A stretch of 47,432 nt of DNA from Dehalococcoidia bacterium (GCA_021731085.1 JAKFYB010000024.1:1-47432); one strand, 5' to 3'; positions 8,412-17,210 are shown, counted from the first letter of the stretch. The notes: generated by a model from the sequence alone, not told the origin. A program made the numbers and translations.

Positions 8412-8543
8412 AGCTTGGGAGATGTTTCTGCGACCTTCGGGCGGGCATCGCTGCTAGGCCGGCAGGGTGAGCGGATTGATGGACTGCAGTTGATCGCCGT
8501 GATACGATCGCGCCCCACACTCATCAGCCAAGGAGAGATGGAC

Positions 8544-9395
8544 ATGGACAACCTACGCGGACGGAGTGCGATTCTTACGGGCGCGTCGCGCGGCATCGGC
8601 GTGTATATCGCCAAGCGGCTGGCGCAGGAGGGCGTGAACGTGGCGCTTGCCGCGCGAGATGCATCGAAGCTCGACAGCACGCGGGCGGCTTGTGAGGCGG
8701 CGGGGGTCCGCGCGATCTCTGTTTCGACGGATGTTGGTTCGATGGACGACCTACGTCGGCTGGTGGAGACCTCCGAGCGCGAACTGGGCGCAATCGACAT
8801 TCTCGTGAACAACGCGGGGATCGAAGTGACGAAGAGCGTGATCGATCACGAGTTCGGAGAGGTCGATGCGATCTTACAGACGAACCTGAGCGCGCCGATC
8901 TGGCTGAGCAAAATGGTGCTGCCAGCGATGGTCGCGCGCGGGACGGGCGCGATCGTGAACGTGTCATCGATGTCGGGAAAGTCGATCACGCCGTACAACG
9001 CGATTTACAGCGCGAGCAAAGCAGGGTTGAACGCGATGACAGCCTCGCTCAAAGTTGAGCTTGATGGCACCGGCGTGCATGTGGGCGTGGTGTGTCCGGG
9101 GTTCGTGGCGGATGCGGGAATGTGGGCGGACACGGGCGAGAAGGCGCCGCGGATGACATCGGAGGTATCGCCCGATCGCGTGGCGAACGCGGTGATCGCG
9201 GTGATCCACGGTGCGCGCGAGGAGCTGGTGATGCCGATGCCGATGCGACCGTTGTTGGCGCTACAGGAGCTCTTTCCGGCGATGAGCGGTGCGATGCTGA
9301 AGCGGATGGGCGTGATCGATACGTTCAAGCAACGAGCGGCAGCGGGCGCGCGGGAAGCCAAGGCGCCGGAGGGCGAGACGGCGGATGTCGGGTAG
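8544..9395 (+). CDS. short-chain dehydrogenase/reductase
   Basis: 283-residue classical SDR, not closely similar to the one at 6785. Cofactor loop T-G-A-S-R-G-I-G at residues about 12-19, D-I-L-V-N-N-A-G-I near 87-95, N-V-S-S-M-S-G-K near 138-145 with the catalytic serine, and Y-S-A-S-K near 155-159. The C-terminal 30 residues beyond the usual fold are rich in Met, Pro, Ala and Glu. Two ATGs are close: 8538 is only two bases after AGGAG, so ATG 8544, eight bases after it, is preferred. The frame is open far upstream over the PH gene, but that part is antiphase noise. Substrate unknown. Confidence 0.9.
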   Translation: MDNLRGRSAILTGASRGIGVYIAKRLAQEGVNVALAARDASKLDSTRAACEAAGVRAISVSTDVGSMDDLRRLVETSERELGAIDILVNNAGIEVTKSVIDHEFGEVDAILQTNLSAPIWLSKMVLPAMVARGTGAIVNVSSMSGKSITPYNAIYSASKAGLNAMTASLKVELDGTGVHVGVVCPGFVADAGMWADTGEKAPRMTSEVSPDRVANAVIAVIHGAREELVMPMPMRPLLALQELFPAMSGAMLKRMGVIDTFKQRAAAGAREAKAPEGETADVG

Positions 9396-9446
9396 CACCG
9401 AGCGAGGCTCGCGGCCTGGCATGAGGGTTCGGACGCTGGCCGGGCA

Positions 9447-9470
9447 GGGCCGACACGTAGGTCGGCCCCT
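9447..9470. repeat. palindromic element, GGGCCGAC arms (copy 1)
   Basis: GGGCCGAC / GTCGGCCC separated by ACGTAG, followed by CTAGG. The same 24-base element occurs again at 28584-28607, 19 kb away, after another gene end. An exact intergenic copy of this length and symmetry marks a dispersed repeat. Confidence 0.75.
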
Positions 9471-9520
9471 AGGCCTGGATTGGCTCATGCGGACTGGCCG
9501 TATGCCGATACTTCTCTCGT

Positions 9521-9937
9521 ATGGATGACTTTCGCAAAGAGCTTGCTGCGTTGATTGACGGCCTGATGGCACAGGGCAGGACGCCCATGTTCCTGATGGT
9601 CGATCTCGTAGGCGCTGAAGAATTGCGCCGAAGTAGCGATGCGGCAGCGCTCGAGAACTTCCGGGACGCGTGCATGGCGTCTCTTTCCAGCACGGCGAAT
9701 GATGCGCAGGTATTTTGTTACGGCGACATTCGCATTGTGGCGATCTTGCACGGGTTCGACCGGCTGAAGACGTTTGCCCTTGTTGAGAAAATGCGGCGGA
9801 TGTTGCCGCTTTTGGCGCAGTCGTTTGACTGCATCCTCGCTCTGGAGTTCGACACGCTGGAGTACGACGAGCGCACGGGTGTGGGCGGCCTGATCAATCA
9901 GATCGTTGCGCCGCGACAGTCGATGGAAGCCGCCTAG
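9521..9937 (+). CDS. small protein with possible degenerate nucleotide-cyclase fold
   Basis: 138 residues, not assigned to a family with certainty. The order of elements (M-F-L-M-V-D-L-V-G-A-E-E-L, a long helix, then V-F-C-Y-G-D-I-R-I-V-A-I-L-H-G-F-D, then K-T-F-A-L-V-E-K-M-R-R) resembles the core of GGDEF/class III cyclase domains, where the first strand carries a metal aspartate and a Y-G-G-D-E-F-type hairpin follows. Here the signature would be reduced to Y-G-D-I. If so it is inactive and may be a binding or scaffold protein. No ribosome site is seen at ATG 9521. The resemblance is inference from pattern only. Confidence 0.6.
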   Translation: MDDFRKELAALIDGLMAQGRTPMFLMVDLVGAEELRRSSDAAALENFRDACMASLSSTANDAQVFCYGDIRIVAILHGFDRLKTFALVEKMRRMLPLLAQSFDCILALEFDTLEYDERTGVGGLINQIVAPRQSMEAA

Positions 9938-9966
9938 CAACCTCCGTTCATCGCTAAGATACATAC

Positions 9967-10533
9967 GTGGCCACCAATGCATCGGCGCTGACTCTACCTA
10001 CACGCGTCGTCGTCCTGGGCGTTACCGGCTCGGGGAAGACGACGGCGGGGCTGCGCATCGCGCAGGTGATTGACGCGAAGCACATCGAGCTTGATGGGTT
10101 GTTCCACGGACCGAACTGGACGCCAGCGGAGCCGGACGAGTTTCGCGCGAAGATCACGGCCGCGATCGACGGCGTCGATCGCTGGGTGACGGACGGCAAC
10201 TACACGACGATGACGGCGGACATCCTTTGGACGCGCGCGGACACGATCGTATGGCTCGACTATCCGCTGCCGCTTTCACTGTTGCGATTGTTTCGGCGGA
10301 CAATGACGCGCGCGGTCACACAGGAAGCATTGTGGAATGGCAACCGGGAGTCGTTGCGTCAGCACTTCACGTCGAGGGATTCGCTGTTTGTCTGGGCGTT
10401 CAAATCGCGGGCCAAGCAGCGGCGCACGTTCCCGGAGCGCTTCGCGCGTGCGGAATACGCAGACAAGACGATCGTGCGTGTGCGGACGCCCGGACAACTG
10501 GACCGCTGGATTGCGGGGCTCGCGCACCGTTGA
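9967..10533 (+). CDS. P-loop kinase-like protein (adenylate kinase/FlaR-like)
   Basis: 188 residues starting with GTG. Walker A motif G-V-T-G-S-G-K-T-T lies at residues 18-26, after a typical V-V-V-L strand. D-G-L-F-H-G-P-N-W follows at the spot where FlaR/topology-modulation proteins and related small nucleoside-type kinases carry a conserved D-x-x-x-W segment. V-W-L-D-Y-P is the Walker B-like strand and the basic helix R-L-F-R-R-T-M-T-R resembles the lid. The phosphate acceptor is not known. It follows the cyclase-like gene by 29 bases, so the pair may be co-transcribed. No other usable start lies between the GTG and the P-loop. Confidence 0.8.
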   Translation: MATNASALTLPTRVVVLGVTGSGKTTAGLRIAQVIDAKHIELDGLFHGPNWTPAEPDEFRAKITAAIDGVDRWVTDGNYTTMTADILWTRADTIVWLDYPLPLSLLRLFRRTMTRAVTQEALWNGNRESLRQHFTSRDSLFVWAFKSRAKQRRTFPERFARAEYADKTIVRVRTPGQLDRWIAGLAHR

Positions 10534-10581
10534 ACACTTGCCATCGCAACATGTGTGCCGAACACCGCAACGTTGATCCGC

Positions 10582-10587
10582 TACAAT
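10582..10587 (+). promoter_or_regulatory. possible -10 box for the glycosidase-like lipoprotein
   Basis: TACAAT, 23 bases before the ATG at 10611, which itself has GGAGGGG. No good -35 box is seen at the usual spacing, so this is tentative. Confidence 0.3.
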
Positions 10588-10610
10588 CCCGCGGGTTTCG
10601 CGGAGGGGTG

Positions 10611-11729
10611 ATGCGGCAAACATTTCGACTGCTCGTGCGTGGCTTCACACTCGCCGCAATCGCAGTGGCAGCGACCGGATGCTTCGGCGGCGACGACGAC
10701 GAGCCCGCGCCCTCAGACGGCGCGACCCGCACATTCAAGATGGGCATTAGCACGCTTCCCCGTGAACTAAACGCGCAATCGTACGTGGACGCGTTTCGGC
10801 TGGCCGGCGAGGCGGGCGAAATGGTGCTGATCCAGCGCAACCCACCGTGGAGCGATTTCCTGCCGGGTGGTGCTGTGAGCGACGAGACGGCGGATACCAC
10901 AGCGGCAGAGATCGCAGCCGTCGAAGAGCATGATCTGGGCCTTTTCTTCTCGATCGACCCGACTGACAGCGCGACGGGGCGTGACCGCCTCGCTGGACTA
11001 CCGGCTTCCCACGAAGGGCGAACCTTTCAGGACCCTGATGTGCAGGCGGCGTTTGTATCGTACGCGGAGTACGTGGCGATCAACTATCGGCCGACGTATC
11101 TCGCGCTCGGCGTGGAGATGAACCTGTTCCTCGAGGGCGACGATGAAGAAACGGATGCGTTTGTTAACGTCTATGCCGTCGCGTACGAACGGGTGAAGAG
11201 CGTATCGCCCGAGACGCAGGTGACGGTAACGTTCCAGTACGAGGACATGCAGTCCTTGTTGCCGACGGAGAACCGCCACTTCCCTTCATGGCAGCTGCTG
11301 GCGCGATTCGAGGGGAAGACGGACGTGACTGCGATCAGCACATACCCAAGCTTTGCGTTTGAGCGCACGGAGGACATTCCGGCCAACTACTACAGCCAGC
11401 TGCAGGCGTTCACGGACGCACCGATCGTGATCGCGGAGATGGGCTTTTCATCCGAACCGCCAGCGGATGGACAGGGCGGTGGCAGCGAGGGAGAGCAGGC
11501 AGCGTTTGTTGAGCGGATCGTCGATGCGGCCGCGTTGCTGCGCATGCCAGTTGCGATCTGGTTTGCGGGCTGGGATCCGGCGTACGCGGAGGGCACGGCG
11601 TTCGGCGTGTTCGGAAGCATCGGGTTGCTGCACGCGGATGGAACGGAGAAGCCAGCGTGGGGAACGTGGCTGACGGCATCGCGGCGACCGCTGGTGGAAG
11701 CGGATTCGGAAGAGGCACGAACGCCGTAG
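10611..11729 (+). CDS. lipoprotein with glycosidase-like TIM barrel
   Basis: 372 residues. ATG 10611 has GGAGGGG four bases upstream; the frame continues far upstream only over the preceding gene. A lipoprotein signal ends with A-T-G-C24, then an acidic linker (F-G-G-D-D-D-E). The mature part looks like a GH-A clan (alpha/beta)8 barrel: Y-L-A-L-G-V-E169-M-N matches the strand-4 acid/base position, A-I-S-T-Y-P-S-F the strand-6 region, and P-I-V-I-A-E276-M-G-F the strand-7 nucleophile. W318 in I-W-F-A-G-W closes the barrel. It would act on a glycan at the cell surface. Which glycosidase family is not clear; GH53-like galactanase is one possibility. Confidence 0.75.
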   Translation: MRQTFRLLVRGFTLAAIAVAATGCFGGDDDEPAPSDGATRTFKMGISTLPRELNAQSYVDAFRLAGEAGEMVLIQRNPPWSDFLPGGAVSDETADTTAAEIAAVEEHDLGLFFSIDPTDSATGRDRLAGLPASHEGRTFQDPDVQAAFVSYAEYVAINYRPTYLALGVEMNLFLEGDDEETDAFVNVYAVAYERVKSVSPETQVTVTFQYEDMQSLLPTENRHFPSWQLLARFEGKTDVTAISTYPSFAFERTEDIPANYYSQLQAFTDAPIVIAEMGFSSEPPADGQGGGSEGEQAAFVERIVDAAALLRMPVAIWFAGWDPAYAEGTAFGVFGSIGLLHADGTEKPAWGTWLTASRRPLVEADSEEARTP

Positions 11730-11782
11730 GTCGGTGGCGCCGGATTCGCTACAGCACTGTGGCGATGCGAACGAGGCAGTCG

Positions 11783-13540
11783 TCAGGCGACGGACTCGAT
11801 GAACCTGGGCCCGTCATCGTCCTCGTGGCCACGGACGCGGGTGCGGCTGTGCGTGCTCCCTGCCTGTGCCCTCAGTTCGGGCCGCGATGACATGAGCTTC
11901 TGGAACGCCGCAACGACCATCGGATCGAACTGCGTGCCGCTGTTGTTGGCGATCTCTGACATGGCTTCGCTGTGTCCGCGAGCGGCACGGTACGGCCTGT
12001 CGGACGTGATGGCGTCGTAGGCATCGACGACCGAGAACATGCGGGCTTCCAGCGGTATTTTGTCGCCGGAAATGCCGAACGGGTAGCCGCCGCCGTCGAA
12101 GCGCTCGTGGTGGTACATGAGAATGGGCGTGGCGCCTTCGAGGAAGCCGACCTTCGAGATCATGACGCCTGCGAGCAGCGGGTGTTTGCGAATGGCCTCC
12201 CACTCAAGCTCGTTGAGGGCGGCGGGCTTCTTGAGGACGGCATCCGGCACGCCGATCTTGCCGACGTCGTGCAGGAGTGCGCCGCGCTCTATGTCGACGA
12301 GGGCGCGCTCGGTGACACCCATCTGGCGGGCGAGCACCGACGTGAGCTTGGAGACGCGTTCGCAGTGGCCTTCCGTGACGTCGTCCTTCGCATCGAGGGC
12401 GGCGGTGAGGGCCTTCAAGGTGGAGTCGTAGGACAGCTCGACTTCATCGGCGTAAGCGCGCACCTTTTGGAAGAGCTCCGCCTGTTCGACCGCCATGGCA
12501 CCCTGAACGGCCAAGTCTGTGAGCTGGCGCACGCCATCGGCGGGGAAGGCGTTCTTGCGGGAGGTTGGCGTCTTGAGCACAGCGACAACCCCGAGGACGC
12601 GATCGCGCAGTGTCATCGGGACGCACACGATGTTGAGCTGACCTTCTTCCGGCACATCGCCATAGAACTGGTGGAACGCGTCGGCAGCCTGGGCTGTGAT
12701 GATGGCGGTGTTGGTGATGACGCAGCGGCGCATGTACCACTCTTCGAACGCGCGCTGGTGGTGGGCGATGGTGCCGGTTGCCTGTCCGAACGTCGCCCTG
12801 AGCAGCATGTCGCCGTTCTCGTGGTCGTAAAGAGCGACGATACCGAAATCGCCCTTCACGGCGGCTGTGGCGTCGCGCGTGAGCTGGGTCAACACGTCGT
12901 GGATATCGAGCGAGGAACGAAGTCGGGCGCCTGACACATAGAGCCGTACGAGGCGGCGGTGGTCGGCCTGGATCGAGCGCGTGATTAGCCAGAAGGCGCC
13001 CTGGAGCAGGACGTAGAGGAGGCCGACGACGAGGGCGACCATGGATAACACGGTGCCTTGCTGTTGGGCAATGCGGTCCTCGATGGGGACGGCGTTCTCG
13101 GTCATCTCGACGAAGTAATCGCCATCGTTGACGCGCGTGATGAAGATGGGCGCGCCGTCGATGTTGTTCGTCCCCCACGCAAGCGGCGCGGTGGCGGGCG
13201 AGGACGCATCGCCAGCGCCATCGCTTGCGTAAAGCGCGGATCCATTGGGTGCGAAGACACGCAGTGTATAGAGATCAGCGGGAACGACGCTGGCTGTGAG
13301 GTTGTTGGCGCGGGCCAACTGTTCAGGCGTGAGGCGCGGTGGGTCGTTTGTCGCGGCATCCGCGAAGAGTTCGCGCATGGGCGCGGAGACGAGGCGTGAT
13401 GTGCTCTGGGCGGCGGACTCGTGCTGGTCGCCTACCACGGCGCTGCGCCCGGCGAGTACGGCAACCGCCCCAATGAGAAGCGCAACAGCAAAACTCACCA
13501 CGGCGAAGCGCAGGTGCAAATAGGACGTGGCGCCAACCAA
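11783..13540 (-). CDS. HD-GYP cyclic-di-GMP phosphodiesterase with GAF domain
   Basis: Membrane signalling protein, 585 residues from TTG 13540. Order: membrane helix (about 10-31), extracytoplasmic sensor (about 40-160), second helix (about 164-187), a GAF domain (about 210-355), then HD-GYP (about 375-555). The HD-GYP signature is intact: A-L-L-H424-D425-V-G-K-I-G, and H-H-E-R-F-D-G-G-G-Y-P at 477-487, so it should hydrolyse c-di-GMP. TTG 13540 is preferred because GGAG lies six bases upstream and it leaves 89 bases to the divergent larE; a GTG at 13600 would extend it by 20 residues but has no ribosome site and leaves only 29 bases. The C-terminal 25 residues are charged and unconserved. 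Confidence 0.92.
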   Translation of the reverse strand: MVGATSYLHLRFAVVSFAVALLIGAVAVLAGRSAVVGDQHESAAQSTSRLVSAPMRELFADAATNDPPRLTPEQLARANNLTASVVPADLYTLRVFAPNGSALYASDGAGDASSPATAPLAWGTNNIDGAPIFITRVNDGDYFVEMTENAVPIEDRIAQQQGTVLSMVALVVGLLYVLLQGAFWLITRSIQADHRRLVRLYVSGARLRSSLDIHDVLTQLTRDATAAVKGDFGIVALYDHENGDMLLRATFGQATGTIAHHQRAFEEWYMRRCVITNTAIITAQAADAFHQFYGDVPEEGQLNIVCVPMTLRDRVLGVVAVLKTPTSRKNAFPADGVRQLTDLAVQGAMAVEQAELFQKVRAYADEVELSYDSTLKALTAALDAKDDVTEGHCERVSKLTSVLARQMGVTERALVDIERGALLHDVGKIGVPDAVLKKPAALNELEWEAIRKHPLLAGVMISKVGFLEGATPILMYHHERFDGGGYPFGISGDKIPLEARMFSVVDAYDAITSDRPYRAARGHSEAMSEIANNSGTQFDPMVVAAFQKLMSSRPELRAQAGSTHSRTRVRGHEDDDGPRFIESVA

Positions 13541-13629
13541 TCCGGTCTCCGTTCTCCCCCGACCTGACACTATTGATATCGGCAGAATGGCCTTAGGCAC
13601 GTAGGGGGTTCCCTATCAGTGCTGGTACC

Positions 13630-14463
13630 ATGGCAGCCATGGAAACGAAGCTGGAACTGCTGCGTGGCACTATCCGCGATATGGAGTCCGTGATCGTCGC
13701 GTTCTCGGCCGGCGTGGACTCGACATTCGTGGCGGCGATCGCTGCAGATGTGCTTGGTGAGCGCGCCATCGCCGTCACGGGCGTCTCGCCTTCGATTCCG
13801 GCGGCGGAGGTTGCGGAAGCGCGTGAACTTGCGGCGCAGATCGGCATTCGGCACGTGCTGCTCGACACGTCCGAGATGGATCGTCCCGGTTATGTCGAGA
13901 ATTCGCCCCAGCGGTGCTATCACTGCAAGACCGAGCTGTATTCCCTGCTGGAGGAGATGGCAGCTCGCGAGGGGTTCGCCTTTGTGCTGGATGGGTGCAA
14001 CCTCGACGATCTGGGTGACCACCGGCCCGGGCGGGTTGCGGCGGCTGAGCACTCCGTTCGGAGCCCGCTGATCGAGGCAGGGTTCACGAAGGCGGAGATC
14101 CGGGAGTGGTCGAAGGAGCGCGGGCTGCCGACATGGGATAAGCCGGCGATGGCGTGCCTTTCGTCGCGCATTCCGTACGGGACGCCTGTGACGGTGGAGG
14201 CGCTGGATCAGGTGGGTGCGGCGGAGGCGTTTCTGCGGCAGTTGGGCCTTCGGCAACTTCGTGTGCGGCATCACTCTGACGTGGCGCGGATTGAGGTCGA
14301 GGCGCAGGATCTGGCGCTTGTGGTTGAGCATCGCGAGCGGATCGTGACACGGATGAAGAACCTTGGATACAAGTACGTCACGCTCGACCTTGCGGGGTTT
14401 CGCAGCGGGAGCATGAATGAGGGTCTGGCTACGCCGCGTGCGGGTGAGCCGATCAGTCTGTAG
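13630..14463 (+). CDS. larE: LarE, ATP-dependent sacrificial sulfur transferase
   Basis: 277 residues. LarE adenylates the nicotinate-derived carboxylates made by LarB and donates sulfur from its own cysteine, making the thiocarboxylates of the nickel-pincer cofactor. The PP-loop F-S-A-G-V-D-S-T is near residues 25-32, the R-C-Y-H-C-K-T-E-L-Y motif near 95-104, and the sacrificial-type cysteine is in M-A-C-L-S-S-R-I-P-Y-G-T (residue 176, the same number as in the Lactobacillus enzyme). ATG 13639 is an alternative start; neither has a ribosome site, and the divergent HD-GYP gene lies close, so leaderless translation is possible. The end overlaps the convergent acetyltransferase remnant by 11 bases. 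LarC is 14 kb away; LarB and LarA are not here. Confidence 0.93.
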   Translation: MAAMETKLELLRGTIRDMESVIVAFSAGVDSTFVAAIAADVLGERAIAVTGVSPSIPAAEVAEARELAAQIGIRHVLLDTSEMDRPGYVENSPQRCYHCKTELYSLLEEMAAREGFAFVLDGCNLDDLGDHRPGRVAAAEHSVRSPLIEAGFTKAEIREWSKERGLPTWDKPAMACLSSRIPYGTPVTVEALDQVGAAEAFLRQLGLRQLRVRHHSDVARIEVEAQDLALVVEHRERIVTRMKNLGYKYVTLDLAGFRSGSMNEGLATPRAGEPISL

Positions 14464-15093
14464 CGACCAACTCCTTCATCATCAAGACGCGACCTGGGCT
14501 ACCAGTCCAACGCTGGTATTCGGCGTCCCGCTTCGTCTCGACGACACGGAATCCGAAGCGTTCGTAGAGATGCTGGGCGGGGTTTGTGATGTCGGTGGAG
14601 AGCGCCATCATTGTGATGGCTGCGGAACGTGCTTGCCGCTCGCCTTCGGCGAGTAGCGCCGCTCCAATGCCCTTGTTGCGCTGCTGCGCGGCCACGTCGA
14701 GTTCCGCGACATAGTAGGAGCCCGCTGGGGTTCGAATGAGCTTCGTGCCCACGCTGGCCGCGATTGCAACAGCCGCCACAGGCCGTCGAAACCGACGGTG
14801 CGGACAACGGGCACCAGGAGCTGCAACACGAGGCTCACGCCGACTTCGGGATCTCTTCGATTCGCGGAGGCGTCCATGACTCCGACGACAGTGCCATCCA
14901 CTTCGGCGACGGTGCACTGTTCTATCCGGAGCGAAATGCCCTTGCGGCAGAGGATGCGGCCCCCGCTGATGGCCTTGTCGTAGCTCCCAGCGATCTTCAG
15001 TGTCGCTCGTGAGGGTGGGTCGTTGATAATGTCGGCCAGGCGGTCGATTTCTTCGGGACGCGCTGGACGGATGATGAGGTTATCCATGGGCAC
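14453..15093 (-). pseudogene. GNAT acetyltransferase, broken by a frameshift
   Basis: Two overlapping frames make one GNAT N-acetyltransferase. The N-terminal half (from GTG 15093 or ATG 15087) reads N-L-I-I-R-P-A-R-P-E-E-I-D-R-L-A and G-V-S-L-V-L-Q-L-L-V. The C-terminal half, in another frame, reads Y-Y-V-A-E-L-D-V, then Q-Q-R-N-K-G-I-G-A-A-L-L, the acetyl-CoA pyrophosphate loop, and H-L-Y-E-R-F-G-F-R-V-V-E-T. The frame change falls at about 14763-14785, where L-W-R-L-L must pass to A-I-A-A-S-V-G. One lost base explains it. It may be a real inactivation or an assembly error. The 3' end overlaps larE by 11 bases on the opposite strand. Confidence 0.8.
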
Positions 15094-15251
15094 ATGATGG
15101 CATGCGCGTACTCCATGCGACGAACGGTGGCCTGTGCGGAAATCGCAGCGGCGGCATCGCTGAACGGCCGAAGGCTAGCTTGGTTCGGACTCGATCACTG
15201 ACGAAGACAGCGGGCAAGGCCCACATATCGGTCCCTACGATGTCGCTGTCG

Positions 15252-16706
15252 CTACCAGTTGCCCCAGTAAATGGGGTTGGTGAGGGCGTGGGCTACTTCG
15301 CCGCGGTCTGGGCGGCCGCGGAAGCCGCGGCATTCAACACGGAGGTAATCGTCGGGTTCGCAGCGAAGCTCGAATTCGTCGTCGAACTCTTCGGTTGTGG
15401 CGATGACATCGCGTTCGAGGCCTTTGCGGCTGAAGTAGCGCAGGTGCTTGCCGTCGGGGCCACGGTACTTCAAGTGGAAGCGCATCTTTCTGCCTGACGG
15501 CGCTACGCAAACATCGCCTGCGAGGGTCTCGAACGTGCCGTCTCCGTCAGCGTCGGCGCGGAGGTCGAGCATGGGGCCGTTCGGGGCTTCGGAGACGAAG
15601 ACACGGCCGGCGGCGACGGCATCGAGCACGGCTTTCTGCGTGAGCGGACCTTCGACCCAGACCCAGGTGCATGGCTCGCCCGGCCCGTTGGGCTGCGTCA
15701 TTTCAGCTGGCGGGACGCAGTGTGAATCGCTGCCACCGACGGCGACCATGCGCTCGCCCTTGTTGAGGTGGAATTGCCAGCGGATGAGGGCGGGTTCGTT
15801 GTAGTAGCGCCAGGGGGCGTTCCAAACCTCGACCGCCTGGTAGCCGTGGACGTGATTGTGCCTCCACGGGATGGGCGAGTCGGGGTGGTTGATGGAGAAC
15901 ATCGAGCCGCGCTGGTTGGCGTGCTCGATGAGGCGCTGGACGCGCTCGTTGTCTGTTCCACGGAAGTCCATCCAGCCGTCTAGGCCCCAGACGTTAGCGT
16001 GCCCGGTTTGCATCGTGATCTCTTCGCCGGCGATGAGCAGCGTCGGTCCGCCTGCCTGCTGGAGGCGCGCGAGATCGTCCCAGTGGCTGATCGTGTTGTG
16101 GTCGGTGAGGGCGAAGTAGTCGAGACCGATGCGGTGAACGTAGTCAACGATCTCGGCGACGGTGTTCGCTCCGTCGCTGTGTTCGCTGTGGGCATGGAGG
16201 TCGCCCCGATACCAGCGGCCGCCCTTTGGAGGCGCACCTAATGCAGCGGCGCTGAGGGCGTAGGCGCCGGGGACGGGGACTTCGGTTAATTGCGCCACAT
16301 CGTTGGTGACGGCTTTTGGGTCGACGTCGACCTCGATGTTCACACGATAGCGAGTTGGTTCGCCGATCTTCGTGAGGCCGAAGACGATGTTCCATTCGCC
16401 TTTCTGTAGCGGTCCGCGAAGGTAGCCGGGCGTCGCCGCATCGTGCGCGATGTGGAACTGCGAGCGCGCGCCGCCGCTCCAGCCGCGGAAGCCGCCGTGC
16501 AGGAACTCGGTGCCGCGGGCGTCGAAGACGCCGATGTCGATGTTGTTGCCGGGGTTGAATTCCTGCGCGCCGACAACCTGATTCTCGTAGTGGTAGTTGA
16601 CCTCGACGCGGCGGGCGCCTGCGGGCATGTCGAAGGGAAGGTAGAAGTACTGGTTTTGCGCGTCCTCGGGCGTGACGACCCCGTCGATGCGGATCTTTTT
16701 ACGCAT
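15252..16706 (-). CDS. PHP-domain metallohydrolase, CehA/McbA type
   Basis: 484 residues. The N-terminal 160 residues form a beta-rich domain as in CehA/McbA proteins. The PHP domain follows with metal ligands in R-G-D-L-H171-A-H173-S-E-H-S-D178-G, A-L-T-D202-H203-N-T, a central G-E-E-I-T, N-H-P-D and a late V-G-G-S-D-S-H. It is likely a phosphoesterase or related hydrolase; CehA and McbA hydrolyse carbaryl, but most family members have unknown substrates. After the PHP domain comes D-A-D-G-D-G-T-F-E-T, an EF-hand-like calcium loop. No signal peptide is seen. ATG 16706 is followed by the conserved start of the domain; no strong ribosome site. Confidence 0.88.
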   Translation of the reverse strand: MRKKIRIDGVVTPEDAQNQYFYLPFDMPAGARRVEVNYHYENQVVGAQEFNPGNNIDIGVFDARGTEFLHGGFRGWSGGARSQFHIAHDAATPGYLRGPLQKGEWNIVFGLTKIGEPTRYRVNIEVDVDPKAVTNDVAQLTEVPVPGAYALSAAALGAPPKGGRWYRGDLHAHSEHSDGANTVAEIVDYVHRIGLDYFALTDHNTISHWDDLARLQQAGGPTLLIAGEEITMQTGHANVWGLDGWMDFRGTDNERVQRLIEHANQRGSMFSINHPDSPIPWRHNHVHGYQAVEVWNAPWRYYNEPALIRWQFHLNKGERMVAVGGSDSHCVPPAEMTQPNGPGEPCTWVWVEGPLTQKAVLDAVAAGRVFVSEAPNGPMLDLRADADGDGTFETLAGDVCVAPSGRKMRFHLKYRGPDGKHLRYFSRKGLERDVIATTEEFDDEFELRCEPDDYLRVECRGFRGRPDRGEVAHALTNPIYWGNW

Positions 16707-16782
16707 AGTCTTCCCGTATTGCGATGTTCTCTCGATTTCGCAACGGCAGTATAGGACGGCAGTGGGCGACGGGATACGGGAC

Positions 16783-16788
16783 TACAAT
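16783..16788 (+). promoter_or_regulatory. -10 box placed for a leaderless transcript
   Basis: TACAAT ending five bases before the ATG at 16794. Transcription would begin at or next to the start codon, and there is no ribosome site, so the next gene is probably translated from a leaderless message. Confidence 0.4.
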
Positions 16789-16793
16789 GCATC

Positions 16794-17210
16794 ATGCCCC
16801 TGTCAGATGCTGAACGCGAAGCCTTTCTCGCTGCGCCACATACCGCTGTGATTGCGACACTGAAGCACGACGGCTCCGTGCAGCTCTCGACCACCTGGTA
16901 CCGCTGGGATGGGGAGGCGTTCTGGATCGCCACCAACCGGGATCGGGTGAAGTACAGGAATCTGAAGCGGGATCCCCGGATCACGCTGCTGGTCGATGAC
17001 CCACCGAAGGAAACGTCGGTGGTGGGCTACGGCGAAGCTGAATTCGTGACGTTCGACGAGGATGCGTACGAGGGGGCACTAGCCATCGTGGGGCGCTATG
17101 TCGATGATCCTGTCGGGTATGTGGGCGACAGGCAGGGTGAGCAGCGTGTGCTCATCAGGGTCCAGCCCACGCGGATCATCTCGTGGAAGCCGGACGATGA
17201 ACGACACTGA
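16794..17210 (+). CDS. F420-dependent split-barrel protein (PPOX class)
   Basis: 138 residues, the usual length for small F420- or FMN-binding split-barrel proteins of the TIGR03618 kind. Motifs are T-A-V-I-A-T-L-K-H-D-G-S-V-Q-L-S-T-T-W-Y-R-W near residue 18, then R-V-K-Y-R-N-L-K-R-D-P-R-I-T-L-L-V-D, which forms the cofactor phosphate-binding strand and helix. Members reduce or oxidise unsaturated compounds with deazaflavin. Its end overlaps the start of the YqeK-type gene by 14 bases, so the two are co-translated. No ribosome site; see the TACAAT box just upstream. Confidence 0.85.
   Translation: MPLSDAEREAFLAAPHTAVIATLKHDGSVQLSTTWYRWDGEAFWIATNRDRVKYRNLKRDPRITLLVDDPPKETSVVGYGEAEFVTFDEDAYEGALAIVGRYVDDPVGYVGDRQGEQRVLIRVQPTRIISWKPDDERH

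Noticed and set aside
7845-8543. N-terminal extension of the second SDR.
   Set aside because: It overlaps the PH-domain gene in another phase and has no similarity to SDRs; AGGAG is placed for ATG 8544.
11972-12934. Rightward open frame of 320 codons.
   Set aside because: Antisense shadow of the HD-GYP gene, with no domain.
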